Position numbers and translations under genes: made by a program. The notes below the pieces were generated by a model. It was not told the DNA's origin and did not search any database. It was given only the letters and a program-made list of their open reading frames with translations. This document shows, in pieces, positions 22,896 to 34,788 of a stretch of 64,000 bases of DNA (within the stretch, counting starts at the first letter, position 1; each line of letters begins with the position of its first letter). The stretch covers positions 56,750,761 through 56,814,760 of the forward strand of contig OY978528.1 in the NCBI GenBank assembly GCA_963854835.1, read 5' to 3'. This DNA is from Megamerina dolium. Its lineage: Eukaryota > Arthropoda > Insecta > Diptera > Megamerinidae.

Positions 22896-24630
22896 GAAGT
22901 TACGTAAGTAACATCACCAATGCAGAAATGCGAATATATTTACTACAATATCATAAAAAAAGTAATTCCAATAAGAGCTTTTTTCAAAAAATAGAATTTT
23001 CAATATCCCTAGTCAGCCACGCAACCACTCTATTAAAGAAAGTCGAAATCACATTTAAAAAATTTTATCATTTGCTTTTTTTCGAAGCAGATTTTATTAT
23101 TTAGACCATATCTCGCACACTGAAATCTACCAATCTGATTAATTCTTGAAAATGAAAATAATTCAACAGACGAGCAAATATTGCTAGTATAATCAATCGG
23201 TTAAGTGGGTAATAATACGAAATATGTTTGAAATAACGCTTACTACGCTGGATCAAAATTGGAGCCGAAAATTCGGGAAAAATATAAACCAGACAAGAAC
23301 ACTTTTAGTGAAATTTTTTCATAGAGCTCATTATTTTACTGTGAAAATAAGGTATCAATTAAGAAAATCAATAGATGTATAAATAGCCAAGTTATGAGCA
23401 ATTATGTTAAAACACAAAAATTAAATTTTTTCTCAAATTTTAATCGAGTCGAAATCAAGTAGAAATTATGTAGATGTACTAGGCAACTGTTAACTGCACG
23501 ACTTGCCCATTTTGATACACAAGTTCACTTTTTTGTGAAGTTTCTTAAAAATATGTGCGACTCTAAAATGGTAAGGGCGGAGTAGAGGTGTACAGATTAG
23601 GTGGGTTAAGTTTTAATTGGAGGAATTGATGTTTTTATAAAATTAAAATTCGCTCTTACCACTAATAGAGTGGCTCCGCTGTGGTAGTATATATGACCGA
23701 CTCTGATTATTTTAACTTATTACAATTTTTCTCTTCACCTCTCAGGACTACTTCCATATGCACCAAAAAACACTTTATCATGGACAAAAACCATAGCTGC
23801 CATTGCAATGAGTATATTGTTCGCGTATGGTATAATCACATATATTTTAAATAATAAAAAAACTAATTTCGAGTTTCAAGGTTCGATATTAAAATTAAGT
23901 TACTCCGTTTTTTTTCTGTTATCTTTCAGAATTACATCCTACTGTGCTCTTGTGTATACGTACACGTTTGTTTGACACAAAATAACTGCTTTGGCCATAA
24001 ACAAATAAATCGATAATAACAAATATAGGTAGATAATAACAATAACAACAACAACACATCCTGCAAGTGAAAAAGAAAGTTAATTTGTTGTCAATTGGCG
24101 AAAAATGTCACCATTTATTGGTGTAACCAATATACATAAGCTGGTTAGTGGTACAATTGTTAAGAGACCGTAAGAAAGACAGAGACAGACGAGAGGAAAG
24201 GAGAGACAATAAACATGTTTACATTGTTTAATGAATTATTGATGATAAATAAATATTACTTATAAGCAAAACAACATTAGGTAAATCAAAATTTTATGGT
24301 GAAAATACTAATGATTCACATGTATTTGATGTTGTAGAAAATCCACAGGGTGCTGTCAAAATTTAAATCACTCACTCTATTGATGTGTGTTGGTGAGCTT
24401 GTTGTGTTACTTATGTCCAAGTAGGTATGGATTTCATGTCCATTTAATATTTGTCACCTTCTTGTTGTTGTTGTTGTTTTTGTTCCAGCAGCAACCAAAA
24501 AAAACGTCAGCCAACTAACCACGAGCAACATCGGTAACAATCAGTTGCAAGTGAGTGGTATGGCATGGCTATGCCATTAATCATATTTTCACGTCAACAT
24601 ATTGAGCGTATTTCTATGTGGCTGTACGTA

Positions 24631-24648
24631 TGTGTGTGTGTGTGTGTG
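24631..24648. repeat. (TG)n microsatellite
   Basis: Nine TG dinucleotides in a row. Confidence 0.9.
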
Positions 24649-24808
24649 CGAAAAATAACGCATCACCATAGCAGTCGTATCAAACAACAAACAAGATGAT
24701 GATGAGAAGCTGATAGTGTTGCTCAAATTGTTGTTGGTCATTGGTCTATGTTTGCTTACATATATGGTAGCGTGTGTTACATCTATTTTATGCGCATATG
24801 TCACAAAT

Positions 24809-24861
24809 GCAGCTGCTTCTGCTACTGCTACTGATGCTGCTGCTGCTGCTGCTGCTGTTGC
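24809..24861. repeat. (TGC)n compound microsatellite
   Basis: GCT/TGC triplets with occasional changes, the last eight uninterrupted. It explains the poly-alanine look of frames on both strands. Confidence 0.9.
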
Positions 24862-27192
24862 CATTGTTGACAATTTTTCTTTTAAGAAAATGCGCAAGAA
24901 GAAAGTATCGTTGTTATTACTTTCTGCATATTGCATTTGTTTGATAATTTTTTTTTTTGGTCGCCTTTTTTATTTAACATACATATGAATTGAATGAATA
25001 TCCACCATTGTAAAATGTTGCACATATGAAAATAATTTACTCTCACATTTGTATTGCCTATTTTTGGTGATATCCAATTGCCAAAAAAAGATAAAAATAT
25101 ATTGTAATAACAAAATAAAATGCAAGTATAGCGAACACATTAAAAAAATCGCATAAAAATTGCTTGGTGACACCCAGGATTCATATAAGCGAGAAGCATT
25201 ATTCATTTTTGTTTTTTTATTTGCCTAACGTGTTGTTGATGTGACATTTTGCAATTGCTGATGGCATATGCTGTCATTTTGATAAGTTTTCGATATTTCA
25301 ACATAATTCAACTTTAAATGGAGATACATACATTTTAGATTAGTTTCGTTTTTTTTACTTGCATTTGTAAGTACGTATTTGAATTTATGCATAATTTCTT
25401 ATAGCAATTTAATTATTTTTATGGTTTGAGTATGTGAGCATATGCAAATTTGTTGCTATAATTATGCATATCAATTGTATTTCATTTAAGCATCTTGAAT
25501 CATTTTCAATAGATGAATTCCCATATAGCTTTTATCATGTTTGCCAGGATTGGATTGAGGAGTTCATGCGCATTTTCCTTTCTACAACAGGATTGTTTCC
25601 AATACTGAATAAGTATGTTGCGGGTGGTAAATGTGAATAATAAATAGATAGAAATATAATTCGTTGTCATCGTAACAATGATATGTCATGGTAATATAGA
25701 GTTCGTGGGCTCATATAAGCTCATATTCATTTTAAACTTGTTCAAAATTGAGTAAAATTTTATGTGTTTTAAATACTTCCTTGAAATCAGCGCCTCAAAT
25801 ATATAGCGTACTCAAATTAAAACGCCGATAGTTTAGGCGCCTTCATTGCTTTGCACCATGTTCCTGAGAACACCTCAAATCCCACTTAATCCAGCCCTGC
25901 TAATTGCTTATTCAGCTATCACTTTAATGATTAGATAAATTTGTTACCTATTGTCAATTTCTATGCTTTGACCTGTATATTCTTTTTATGAAGGTAATTT
26001 TATGCGCTGATTGAATATATGGATATAGTCAGACATCATGTATATCTTATTCTTATGATTCATTAGCTCATAAGGTACATTTGCACAATTTTCCTAAAAT
26101 GTCTATAGATATGTCAATGAATCATAAACACGAACTATAAAATAACTCTAATTTCTAGTGTGGAAGTATCATAGAATGGCTACATACGAACTTCTGAAAT
26201 GTATTCTGTGAATAACTTTCCAATTTCCTCTTCGATAAATTGTAAATTTTGAATGATATTGCTTTTATATTAAACTTCGAAGAAATAGTTTCAAAATAGC
26301 TCTGAGGTGTTTGAGATAGAATTCCTCTAGCTCAATAGGGGTTTAGGAGCTTTATTTTTTTATTCTCTCTACGGTCTCCAAAAATTGTTCTCAATTTCAA
26401 GGGAAGCCAGTATTTTAGTATATAGAAATCAATTAAGACAGTTATTTTGCAATAAAATAATATATAGGAGCAATTAAGTTAGCAATTTGCTAAAAATGAA
26501 GACTTTACAGAATCTCCATTTTTCATATCAAGAAAGCTATCCACTTCGGAATCTTGCAATTAAAAATATTGCATATCTGTAAGCATTTTAAAATACTTAA
26601 ATCAAAACAATTAAATAAAAATATACAATATAATTGCCGCTAGCGAATCCGAAGGACCTTGACTGAACTTCTGTTTCAGTATTACTGTCGGTGATAAATT
26701 TGGGCTATATTGATAGGTGACAGCCGATACAGAATGTTAGAATTTTTGTGACATCAAATTCCCTATGTCTAGTCATCTATCATAATCTCGTAAAAATGCT
26801 TGAACCGAGAGTCTAAAATGTTTTGAAACGTGCAATTAATTTACTGAACTATTTTAATAATGCTTGTGCACACATTTCTCCACGGATTTCAGAAGGACAC
26901 TTGTTGCGAGAAGTCTTATTGAAGCAACCTACCTTTGTTGAGCGGAAACATCTCAATTGCAGCTCATAAGATTTTACTAATCAAAATTGTGTGAATAATA
27001 AAATAAAACTAAAGTCCTATCTTAAGTCCTTAAGCACTTAAACTTAAGCCAGAAACACAATGAACTCAGATCTAAAATTCATAATGAAATTTCGAAATTT
27101 AACATTGAAATGGCTCAAGATTGGAAATTACTTCTTCTGCAATTCCACAGATTCCAGTTCATGATAATTTTTCACAGCTAAAATCTTCACTA

Positions 27193-27495
27193 CACAGTAA
27201 AAAATAGTAGTTTACTTTTAATTCCAGTTGGAATTGAATTTAAACATTTTTGGTTTTAATTTTAATCTCAAAAAAGCATTATTATAATGTAAATCAACGT
27301 AATTTTATTATATGGTTCATTATTTTAAAACTATTGAATATTATTAAAAGTTAAATAAATCCGAAATGATTTAAAAATAAAACTTTAATCAGAACAAAAA
27401 TATTTATACTTTTTAGTTTTAATTTAAGATCAAAAAAGCCAAAAAAAAAAGAAATACCAAAATGGTATTAAAATTAAATTAAATTTTTTACTGTG
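27193..27495. mobile_element. 303-bp MITE with TA target duplication
   Basis: The perfect 13-bp inverted ends CACAGTAAAAAAT (27193-27205) and ATTTTTTACTGTG (27483-27495) are flanked by TA on each side (27191-27192 and 27496-27497). The interior is A+T-rich, non-coding and loosely self-complementary, for example TCTCAAAAAAGC on one side and GATCAAAAAAGC on the other. TA duplication and small size fit a Tc1/mariner-type miniature element. No parent element is present in the window. Confidence 0.7.
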
Positions 27496-27497
27496 TA

Positions 27498-28763
27498 TTG
27501 ACATCCTGACTCTTAAGAACTATTAAAAGATATAAATAATATATGTACCTATCTGGAAACCTATCACAAAAGAATACCCCGCAAATACGTTTAGAAACAA
27601 ATGAGATATTAATAAGCATAAGAATTTATATGAATTCTACTACAAAAATGATTACGTCTCATTTGGTTGTTAATATGATCAAATTTAAAATATGTTTATG
27701 CCATTCAATGATTAACTCAGTGATTCATTAATTGTAATTTATTTCAATATGCTTATAAAAGTAATATCCATATGCATATTGAATATCAATATGTAACGAA
27801 TTTTCCCACAGTTACCAGTATATTTAAATTCAAATAATACATCATATCGTAAAATAATTATAGTGTTTAGTTAATTAGTTAATTAATTACCGTTTCAAAA
27901 TTATATTGTTAATAATAATAATAAATAACATACAACAACAATAGACAGACATGCAAGTAAACAAATTACCACGTCTACGTGATAATGTGCATTTCAAATT
28001 GCAATTATTTGTTGTTGTATTGTTTATTGTCTGTCTTCGTCTTACTTCTCTAAATCACTTAACTAACACAATTGCATGTCTGTTGCATTTGCAACAACAA
28101 CAACAACAACAACAATAAAAACAGTAACAAATGCTAAATTATTGTGTTAGTAATATTATACGTGTGAACATTATAAAGCATTAACAGTAGAAACAAAGTG
28201 AGAGAAAAAGAAGAAAAATGTTAACACTTGAATGATTTAACATATGTATGTACGGGGTGAAAAATAAAAAATTTTAAATAAATAACAATTACAATTAAAT
28301 GACTTAAATAGATTTACAATCAAAAATACTATGTACGTTCATAATGTACACAGATACTTAAAGAGGCCAGAGTATGTAAGTATTTATGAACAAATACACT
28401 ATTTCAACTAAACGTAATTGTAATAAATGAAAATTATGATAATAATATTACTAATACTAACAATAGTGGTATCGTATGAGACAAATATATTATAGGCGAT
28501 TGGACAAGTTATTAACAACATTTTAATGTACATTTTATACGTGCCAGCAACATTTCAACAAGAACTACATAAAAAGCACCAGGTCTTAATGCACCAGGTA
28601 TTTTTTGTTGGTTTATCTCAACGAAGCAAGTGGCCACAAAATATATAATTGTCTTTTCTACGCCTTTTGTATCAACATACATATTAGTTGTTTTAGAGTT
28701 GCCACATAATTTTTAACATAGACTTTGAGATTATATTGAATGTAGAATGACAATTTATTATTT
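27498..28763. other. Unassigned A+T-rich DNA
   Basis: No gene is seen. It contains a (CAA)n tract at 28092-28115. Confidence 0.5.
28092..28115. repeat. (CAA)n microsatellite
   Basis: Eight consecutive CAA triplets. Confidence 0.9.
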
Positions 28764-28775
28764 AGTTTATTCTTC
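28764..28775. repeat. Left target-site duplication of the LINE
   Basis: AGTTTATTCTTC, identical to 30021-30032. Confidence 0.9.
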
Positions 28776-30020
28776 TACTTGTCATGAATATAACTCCATT
28801 TATTAATCTCAACCAACTGATTCCTCAACATCAGTTTGGATTTACAAAACAGCACGGCACAATAGAACAAGTCCACCGCATTGTAACTCTGATAAGGAAC
28901 ACTTTTGAAGAAAAAAAGTATTGCTCTGCTGTCTTTCTTGATATCACTCAAGCTTTCGATAAAGTATGGCATGATGGCCTTATTTACAAACTCAAACTAT
29001 TACTGCCTGCAAATATCTCCTCATTGCTCAGTAGCTACCTCACGAAAAGACAATTTCTCGTACATCACAAGGATTACACAACAAATCCATTGGATATTCA
29101 CGCAGGCGTTCCTCAAGGAAGCGTTTTTGGGTCCCTTACTGTATCTCTTATACACTTCAGATATGCCCAACAATAACTATACATTCATATCGACCTTTGC
29201 TGATGATACGGCAATATTGTGTTCTCGCTCTAACCCCATAGCAGCTACTAAACTCCTGCAGACTCATGTCGATTCTCTCGAAATCTGGCTAGCAAAATGG
29301 TGTATAAAAGTCAATGAATCAAAGAGCGTACATGTAACCTTCACGCTAAGGCTAGATACATGTCCCCCACTTAAAATAAATGGCCAATCAGTTCCACAAT
29401 GTTCCTCAACAAAGTACTTGGGTATTCACCTTGACAGAAGGCTGACATGGAAAAATCACATAGAGGCAAAGAAAACTCAGATCAAGCTTAAAATGAATCA
29501 GTTATGGTGGCTGTTACACAAAAGATCAAAGTTGAATCTCGAATACAAAGTGCTATTATATAAAGCAATCCTGAAGCCAATTTGGACTTATGGTATTCAG
29601 TTTTGGGGCACCGCATCTCCCTCTAATATCGAAAAATTGCAGCGAATACAATCCAAGTGTCTGCGAATTATTATAAACGCGCCTTGGTATGTGAGGAACG
29701 TTAACATCCATCGAGATTTAAATGTACCCACAATTTCTGAGGAAGTTGCAATGTCTTGCAGAAGCTACATTCAAAAATTACACAGTCATCCGAATCCCCT
29801 TGCTAGGCAATTGTTGCTGAGCACGGGCCATCGTCGATTAAAAAGAAAAGACACACTGAATATGCTGTGAAATTGCTATACCTCGCGACTCAACAAATTG
29901 TGATGGAACGTTGGGAATATCACATAATTTTATTTAGTTTGTAAGATTTGATTACTTATTGTTAGTTTCTAAATAATTTTAGAAAGATCCAATAAAAAAG
30001 CTTGTTAAAAAAAAAAAAAA
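28776..30020 (+). mobile_element. 5'-truncated Jockey-like LINE with 12-bp target duplication
   Basis: The insertion is bounded by AGTTTATTCTTC on both sides (28764-28775 and 30021-30032). It ends in an A-run (about 30007-30020) preceded by AATAAA at 29991-29996. Only the 3' part of the element was copied: it starts inside the reverse transcriptase domain. Exact duplicates, a clean tail and one frameshift indicate a fairly recent insertion compared with the other LINE remnants here. It has no promoter of its own. Confidence 0.92.
28784..29870 (+). pseudogene. Jockey-like reverse transcriptase, C-terminal part, one frameshift
   Basis: The first frame (28784 to about 29145) contains QHQFGFTKQHGTIEQVHRIV, SAVFLDITQAFDKVWHDGL (catalytic aspartate in LDITQAF) and HAGVPQGSV. 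At about 29130-29135 a run of five T shifts the reading. From there the second frame runs FLGPLLYLLYTSDMP, TFADDTAIL (the YADD-type catalytic box as FADD, 29196-29207), STKYLGIHLDRRLTWKNHI and ILKPIWTYGIQFWGTA, to a TGA at 29868-29870. The two frames overlap and together give a continuous RT domain plus C-terminal region, so one extra base explains the break. There is no RNase H, as is usual in Jockey. The endonuclease, ORF1 and the first RT blocks are lost by 5' truncation. Confidence 0.88.
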
Positions 30021-30032
30021 AGTTTATTCTTC
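30021..30032. repeat. Right target-site duplication of the LINE
   Basis: AGTTTATTCTTC, directly after the A-tail. Confidence 0.9.
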
Positions 30033-31791
30033 GATAAATATACAAAGTATATCCAGAGTTCGATATACGAACGCTTTTACACGGCCTTTTTTTATAAATA
30101 TATTTATGACCGAAATGTTTCGTTATACGGCCCCAGTGATGCTGTACTATTGTGTGTACTGTACTAATATGGAAATAATCTTCCGAAAATGTCCAATTTT
30201 TTAATCCATGTCATGAATGTGTCATGCCTCAATCACGAGTTATTGTTGTTTTCAATATGAAAAGCAAATTTGATAAGTGGAAAAGAGAGAATATTCTAGT
30301 CATAAAAATATTTCGTTTAATTTGTGGCTACTATTGTTACGTTATTATAAAATTAAACAAACTTAATACATAGAGATTAGTGTATTGAGATATAAATTGA
30401 ACATAAAATGTAATGAATGTCAGAAAAATGACTGCTTTTGCAATAACGCATAAAAGAATAAAATGTGTTGTTAATTAAAAATTATGTATATTATTTAATA
30501 ATAATAATTGAGACGAATTCAATTGAACTTGTATGAGATTTTTGCTTTACGGCCATATTTTCATTAACAAAGAAATTTCTTTCGATTTAGAAAATTCAAA
30601 ATAAATTTTAAAAATTGTAATTTCACTAACTACATTTCAAACTTGGCAACTCTTACTTATATCTCCGACTACATATGTTTCTCATCAGTTTTGCAACATT
30701 GTTGCTGATACAAACAACATGTAGCACTGAAGCATGCTTGAAAACAATTCGAAATACACTACGATATGTATAATATACATATGTAGAAGCACACTTGGCG
30801 CATATAATGATTGAAAAATATTCAACTATGATTTAAATTGGTATTTTATCCTTATTATTCGTTGTTTTTTCTCACTTTTTGTTTTCGTTTTTTTGTTTTT
30901 ATTAAGCATTTATTAGGCATTGAATAGATTGAAAACAATTTTTCTTTAATATGCTCGTACTGCATTGGATTATTTGGTGGGCGAGAGATTTCTAATTGCT
31001 GATACTTATGGTACATACTTTAAAGGATATATTGTAGATATATCTAGACTTGTTGATGTTGTTGTGGTTGTTTGTGTAATTAATTTACCAATTTTCTTGT
31101 CATACTATATTGAACATACTATATTGCTACTGTTGCAGTTGATTAATCTTTGCAGCTGCAACATTTTTCGCGATAACTATGGCTATTTACTGCATATTGT
31201 TAAATTGCTTTTTCTGTAGATAAGACGATTGGTAACACTAATAAATTTCATATATTAGTACAAGTGTTATTTTGCAGTGTGTGCATTTTTTTTTTTTTGA
31301 GTATTTGGTAATAATATTTTGCGTTAATAAATACCAATATGTATGTTTGGAATTTATGGAATTTTTGAGATTGCAATTTTTTATATTTTAATCATTTAAA
31401 TATTATTCATAAAATTTAGTAAATAATTAATTATTGGATACAGAATTTCATGCTTTTGGGCATCTGACATAAAATTATCCAGCATTTAGTACATGACTTT
31501 GGTTGTGTTTTCGTATTTTGTATTTTAGTGGCTTCTATGCATAAGAACCCGACTTGATTTATGATTTATTCAAAAAGGGAAAGATTTGTTTTTTCTAAAA
31601 GTGCTTCCAACAGAGCTCTGTAACTTTCTACATTTTAGTTAAAATTATAATTTTAATTATCTAAAACTACAATAAATCTCAAAAACATTTAAACTTTTTT
31701 CATCTATTTAAATATATATACATTATGCAAATCACGAATTATATTAATTTTGATTTATATTTTTTTAGTCACTATCGCTTGGGGCCGCTAA

Positions 31792-31845
31792 TGTTTACAT
31801 CTACATAATTATCGATATTGTTTACGTCTACATGACTATCGATAT
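31792..31845. repeat. Two adjacent 27-bp repeats with TGTTTAC and TATCGATA cores
   Basis: Copies 31792-31818 and 31819-31845 match at 24 of 27 positions. Each starts TGTTTAC and carries TATCGATA (31810-31817 and 31837-31844). TATCGATA is the known DREF-binding element of Drosophila promoters, and TGTTTAC is a forkhead-type core. That a regulatory site is meant is inference; a simple duplication is the minimum reading. Confidence 0.75.
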
Positions 31846-32326
31846 CGGTAGAAAAGGTGTTTAAAAATTAAGTTAATTATGACAAACAGTAATTATTATA
31901 CAGAAGCAATATTCATTCTTTGAAAATGTTACAGCTCAAGTTTACTTTTTACATGATAATGTCAAAAATATTTACAAAAAATTATAATTATAGGATTTGC
32001 ATATGCATATTCTCGTATGAATAACACACCAAATTACTAGCTACGGACTTAAAGTAAAATGGAAAAAAAATTTTTTTATTTACATGTTTACAATGTTAAT
32101 ACTAAATTAACATGTGAGTGAGAGAAATACGAAAAAAGAAACTGAAATTTAATTAATTTCTATTTTGTTCAACAGAAATTTTTCTCAAATAGTTGACTGC
32201 AGAGCAAAGCAACTAACAAATGATAGCAATTAAATACAAACACCATACGACTGAGAATGAATGGGAGTGTCATTAAAGGGAAGGTATCACTGTTGTGATG
32301 CCATTTAAAATGTTGTGTGATGTGCA

Positions 32327-32360
32327 GATGATGATGTTGATGATGATGATGATGCTGATG
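32327..32360. repeat. (GAT)n microsatellite
   Basis: GATGATG runs with a TTG and a CTG interruption. Confidence 0.85.
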
Positions 32361-33649
32361 GTTTTTAGTGTTGCCCAGGCGCTGTGTTTGAAAGTCTTGT
32401 GCTCTCATTCATTGGTTAAATTCATTCCCATGACGACAATAACGATGACTTCTGATACCTTTTTTTTCTTATTTCTACTTTTATATGCTGTCGGAATTAA
32501 AGCTCTGCATTGCATATATGTATTTAAAAGAAAGATGATAATGCGGGTGACCGTGCGAAAAATATAATATAGGAATAACAGAGAGAGAAAAGAAGTGAAT
32601 AAATTACGAGAAAAATAACAGAAATTCAAAGAAGTGGCATATATACAGGTACTCGTATTTTTAAAATTTTTTTTGCAAAATCTGTTGGTAGCATTTTCAT
32701 GCGCACTTAATAATTCATTGGAGAAAGGCAATTGTAAACAATATTAATTTTTGCTAATATTGTTGCTAGCGGTAAAGCTATTTTTATTTCATCCAGCAAC
32801 ATAAATTCTCCCTGAGTGAAAACTGACATTTGCTTTCGAGCAAACATTTTATAAACATTTAAAAAAAGAACTTTTTATTTTTGCTTTAATTATTTTATTG
32901 AAAATGTCAATTTTATTGAGTGTTAATTTAAATAACTTAGGATGTAAAGAAATGCTCATTTTTAAAACAATTCTTAATATATTGCGGATACATGTTGCGA
33001 ACGTTGCGTGTGATAACATTATGAAATTTCAAGTTGAAATCGAAGCAAATTCACTTTTTGAGAAAAAAATATTGTATATTCAATCCTATATAAATATAAT
33101 TTCCATTGCATATTCGTACCTTTTTTTACTAACTTTCATGTAAACACGAATGCTGGTTTCTTTGTTCATAAGCCCTTAGCAACTTGAATGACAACAGTGA
33201 TGAAAACTCGCAAGTGTCACGTTATAGAGAATTGGTAATAAATTCATTCAGTTTATTTAATGCGGTGAATATGGCGCCTCATATGTAAAATATGTACAAT
33301 GAAAAAACGCCAACACTTTGAATAGGAGCACAACTATTACCGCTACTAGTTACCAGCAATACTAATAAAGCCCACATACAGATACAAGAATTACCTGAAG
33401 AGCCATTTTTTAATTGCATGCGAACAAGGTAAGAGTAACAATGACAAAGATGTTGATAATAAAAATTACAAAACAATAACAAAATTTGCAATTTTCAGTT
33501 GTTGTTTGTATTATTATAATATAGAAGTATGGTAGAAAAAGAAAAAAAATATTATATATGTGTGGGTTGTTGTCATTGGATGCTACGTTTGCTTATTTGC
33601 CACAACAGCAATAGCAGCAGCGGCAGCAACAGTCGTATAGGAGTATTAA

Positions 33650-34761
33650 CCCTAGAAGGCTAACATACGTAAATTTTACGTGTAGTTTTTTTTCTTGTTG
33701 TTGCTACACGAGCATCTAGTAACCTAACGGTACCAAATTCAACAAGTGCTTTCTTCAATAGTTTCTAAGCAAGCGCAACAACATAAGCAAGGCATTTTTA
33801 GTCATTGAAGTGCTCTTAGAGCGAGAACATTAAGAGGCTGTACGTAAAAATTACGTGGTGTTAGCGTTAAGGGTAAAATTTGTGCACGTAAATTTTAAGT
33901 GGTGTTAGCAATAAAAGTAAAATTTTGTATAACAGTTTTAAGTAGTGACTGAAAATGGAAAGTCAAAAAGCGAATAATTCTAAGCGCGGTCTCAGCAGTG
34001 AAGACACAGTGAAGAAGCAGTTGACACCTTTGACCAGATGGCTCAAAACATGTGCTGCAATCGAAAAACTAGACGTTGGCCTCTCTGTTTTTTCTATAAT
34101 ATGCTGATCATTGCATCAGTTAACGCGTATGTTATTTATAGCTATAACGCAATGCAAAAAGGGATTAAGCCAATGAACAGAATAAAGTTTATGCTTAATT
34201 TGCAAGAACAACTTACCAGGCCATGGCAAGAGCAACGACTAAGCACGACTATCAACTTGCCATCAAAACTAAAACAAAATATAAAAAATAATTTACAGAT
34301 AAACTCGGCTTGCGAAGAACCTTCTCAGGACAAGGGAAAGAGAACATATTGCAAATATTGCCACTACTCAAAAAAGCGCATGACAACCACATACTGTCAT
34401 ATTTGTAAAAACGCGGCACTATGTGGAGAGCATCAGATAAAAATATGCAAAGACTGTATTAACCAGGACTGATGATATATACTTATATATAAGCATTTAC
34501 TTTCTGATCTTAAAAATTAATTATATTTATTTTAAAAATTGTTTTTGTTTATTTACCTTTAAAAATTGTTTTTTTTTTACTGAGTTTAATATGAATTTAA
34601 TATGAGTTTGCCTTAATATGAGTTATTTAATAAATAAAAACCAAAAAAAAAAAACAAATTTTCTAACATTTATTGAAGCGCTTTAGGAAAAATTCCATAG
34701 TACGTAAAATTTACGTGGTGTTAGTTTTAACGTATAATTAAATCATGTTAGCCTTCTAGGG
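33650..34761 (+). mobile_element. piggyBac-type element, internal deletion derivative
   Basis: The element is 1,112 bp and flanked by TTAA (33646-33649 and 34762-34765). Its perfect 17-bp inverted ends are CCCTAGAAGGCTAACAT (33650-33666 and 34745-34761). CCCTAGAA ends and TTAA targets are hallmarks of piggyBac. A subterminal motif of the form ACGTAAATTTTACGTG plus GTGTTAG recurs near 33667, 33841, 33885 and, inverted in layout, 34690, and may bind transposase. Inside are a short N-terminal reading from ATG at 33954 and the C-terminal transposase frame. The central catalytic region is gone. It inserted at a TTAA beside an (AGT)n tract. Confidence 0.92.
34038..34472 (+). pseudogene. piggyBac transposase C-terminal remnant with cysteine-rich domain
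   Basis: The frame reads MAQNMCCNRKTRRWPLCFFY then NMLIIASVNAYVIY. In register just before its ATG lies VDTFDQ, which matches the VDxxDQM segment holding the last catalytic aspartate of piggyBac transposases. The C-terminus, RTYCKYCHYSKKRM and YCHICKNAALCGEHQIKICK, is the cysteine-rich DNA-binding domain (CX2C...CX2C...C...H...CX2C). The upstream reading from ATG 33954 (MESQKANNSKRGLSSEDTVK) is in another frame, so the deletion that joined the two halves also broke the frame. AATAAA signals follow at 34629-34638. The remnant keeps one of the three catalytic aspartates and cannot cut DNA. A DNA-binding fragment could in principle be made if it is transcribed. Confidence 0.85.
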
Positions 34762-34765
34762 TTAA

Positions 34766-34788
34766 TAGTAGTAGTAGTAGTAGTAGTA
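34766..34788. repeat. (AGT)n microsatellite at piggyBac junction
   Basis: About seven AGT triplets begin right after the TTAA of the right end. Confidence 0.9.

Larger units (their letters stand above)
22896..27192. other. Unassigned non-coding DNA
   Basis: No gene is seen. It includes a (TG)n tract, a TGC-rich tract and CAA/TTG triplets. Opposed alanine-rich frames over 24.6-25.0 kb arise from the trinucleotide repeat and are not genes. Somewhat more complex sequence at 23.4-23.7 and 26.6-27.1 kb could be old repeats, but I cannot assign them. Confidence 0.5.
30033..33645. other. Unassigned non-coding DNA
   Basis: No gene is seen. It contains a tandem 27-bp repeat (31792-31845), a (GAT)n tract (32327-32360) and CAG/CAA-type triplets just before the piggyBac element. 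The small open frames have no recognisable motif. Confidence 0.5.

Noticed and set aside
24589..24988. Overlapping 115- and 90-codon frames on opposite strands, alanine-rich
   Set aside because: They are explained by the TGC/GCA trinucleotide repeat; no motif and no exon signals.
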